Part shown: in pieces, positions 6,315 through 6,538 of the stretch
How positions within the stretch are numbered: the stretch's first letter is position 1
Layout of the letters: each line of letters starts with the position of its first letter
Assembly (NCBI GenBank): GCA_937942115.1
Contig: CALDFY010000300.1
Span: 1 to 6,538, forward strand
Length of the DNA stretch: 6,538 bases
Direction of reading: 5' to 3'
From: an uncultured Anaerolineae bacterium
GTDB taxonomy: Bacteria; Chloroflexota; Anaerolineae; B4-G1; DUEL01
Notes under the pieces: model-generated
Told to the model about the DNA's origin: nothing
What the model saw: only the letters and a program-made list of their open reading frames with translations
Databases searched by the model: none
Translations under genes and position numbers: made by a program

Positions 6315-6355
6315 CCCCTCCCCTCTCCCGAACTTCGTTCGGGAGAGGGGAGGGG
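6315..6355. repeat. Perfect 19-bp hairpin, left copy
   Basis: Bases 6315-6333 and 6337-6355 are perfectly complementary over 19 pairs with a three-base loop, TTC. The stem is C/T on one side and G/A on the other except for its loop-proximal end (CCCGAAC/GTTCGGG). A nearly identical hairpin sits at 6419-6457. No T-run follows, so it is unlikely to be an ordinary intrinsic terminator. Confidence 0.9.
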
Positions 6356-6373
6356 AGAAAGGAGGGGATTTTG

Positions 6374-6398
6374 GGGCGGGCGGCGAAGCCGCCCGCCC
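6374..6398. repeat. Central perfect 11-bp hairpin of the nested element
   Basis: GGGCGGGCGGC (6374-6384) pairs perfectly with GCCGCCCGCCC (6388-6398) around a GAA loop. The same GGC-GAA-GCC apex occurs in the leader hairpin at 5874-5890. Flanking TTTTGG/CCAAAAA tracts continue the pairing with small bulges, so this is the axis of the whole 340-nt element. Confidence 0.9.
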
Positions 6399-6418
6399 AA
6401 AAATCCCCCTCCTTTCTT

Positions 6419-6457
6419 CCCTCCCCTCTCCCGAACGCAGTTCGGGAGAGGGGAGGG
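6419..6457. repeat. Perfect 18-bp hairpin, right copy
   Basis: Bases 6419-6436 pair perfectly with 6440-6457 around a three-base loop, GCA. The stem sequence is the same as that of the hairpin at 6315-6355 apart from one lost terminal pair, while the loops differ (TTC and GCA). Stem conservation with loop change suggests that the stem is the conserved feature of the repeat family. Confidence 0.9.
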
Positions 6458-6538
6458 GTCGGGGGAGGGGAGGGGTAAGGGGTGGGGTGAGGGCCGGAAT
6501 GGGCATCCCCCGCTCCCCGAAAAACCTACACTTGTCAG

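Larger units (their letters stand above)
6199..6538. repeat. Nested palindromic element, MITE/REP-like, 340 nt
   Basis: The terminal arms 6199-6270 and 6467-6538 are inverted copies with 70 of 72 bases matching; the mismatches are at arm positions 25 and 63. Each arm starts, read inward, CTGACAAGTGTAGG. Between them, 6315-6458 is itself a near-palindrome centred on 6385-6387. The left half carries about 36 extra bases (within 6271-6314) that the right half lacks. Long nearly identical terminal inverted repeats around non-coding DNA fit a miniature inverted-repeat transposable element or a compound REP cluster. No transposase is visible. A target duplication cannot be tested because the window ends at the outer edge of the right arm. 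A fold-back assembly artefact is an alternative, but the arm mismatches and the one-sided extra bases argue against it. Confidence 0.85.

Noticed and set aside
6315..6457. Intrinsic transcription terminators
   Set aside because: The hairpins are strong but have no downstream T-run on either strand, and they sit in a larger nested palindrome better explained as a repeat element.
6140..6506. Two overlapping minus-strand open frames of 86 and 108 codons in the right-end region
   Set aside because: They translate C/G-tract palindromes into low-complexity P/R/G/S strings with no ribosome binding site. The DNA is explained by the inverted repeats.

Overview
The window reads as a chromosomal segment of a GC-rich bacterium. 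A filamentous or thermophilic Chloroflexota (Anaerolineae/Thermoflexia-like) is my best guess. This rests on the style of the proteins (a GT-C membrane transferase with a long beta-rich C-terminal tail, and a GT4 enzyme beginning MRIGLVTGEFPPDEGG) and on the C/G-tract palindromes that crowd the intergenic DNA. It is an inference from recalled family resemblance, not a search result.

All supported genes lie on the minus strand and are probably transcribed from right to left as one unit. A good sigma-70-type promoter (TTGACG, 17 nt, CATAAT) at 5928-5956 is followed by a leader of about 120 nt that contains a GC hairpin. Next comes a long-chain trans-polyprenyl diphosphate synthase; I place its start at GTG 5799, not at the longest reading-frame start, GTG 5916. 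The gap between it and the next gene is filled by 11 tandem 7/8-nt units (4756-4837). Then follow a GT2 glycosyltransferase (3831-4754), a large GT-C type membrane glycosyltransferase (1325-3820) only 10 nt behind it, and a GT4 glycosyltransferase (37-1203). The first six codons of a further gene with a strong ribosome binding site sit at the left edge (1-20).

Between the GT-C and GT4 genes lies a clear scar. Positions 1245-1307 are an 89% identical, frame-preserving copy of the first 21 codons of the GT4 gene. The start codon has changed to AGG and the copy runs into a stop. This looks like the remnant of a lost tandem paralogue.

The right end (6199-6538) is a nested palindrome. Two 72-nt terminal arms are 97% identical, and between them lie two perfect 18-19 bp hairpins around a central perfect 11-bp hairpin, plus a fourth small hairpin on the left side. 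It has the architecture of a non-coding MITE- or REP-like element, and the window ends exactly on its outer boundary. Positions 5957-6198 hold no gene, only short palindromes and one AT-rich patch.

Together the genes suggest lipid-linked glycan or glycoprotein assembly: a polyprenyl chain synthase, a cytoplasmic GT2 and GT4, and a membrane GT-C enzyme that would use polyprenyl-phosphate sugars outside the membrane. The polyprenyl product may instead serve quinone synthesis. I do not see a recognisable new defence or mobile system. The most unusual material is the repeat architecture and the gene-start scar.
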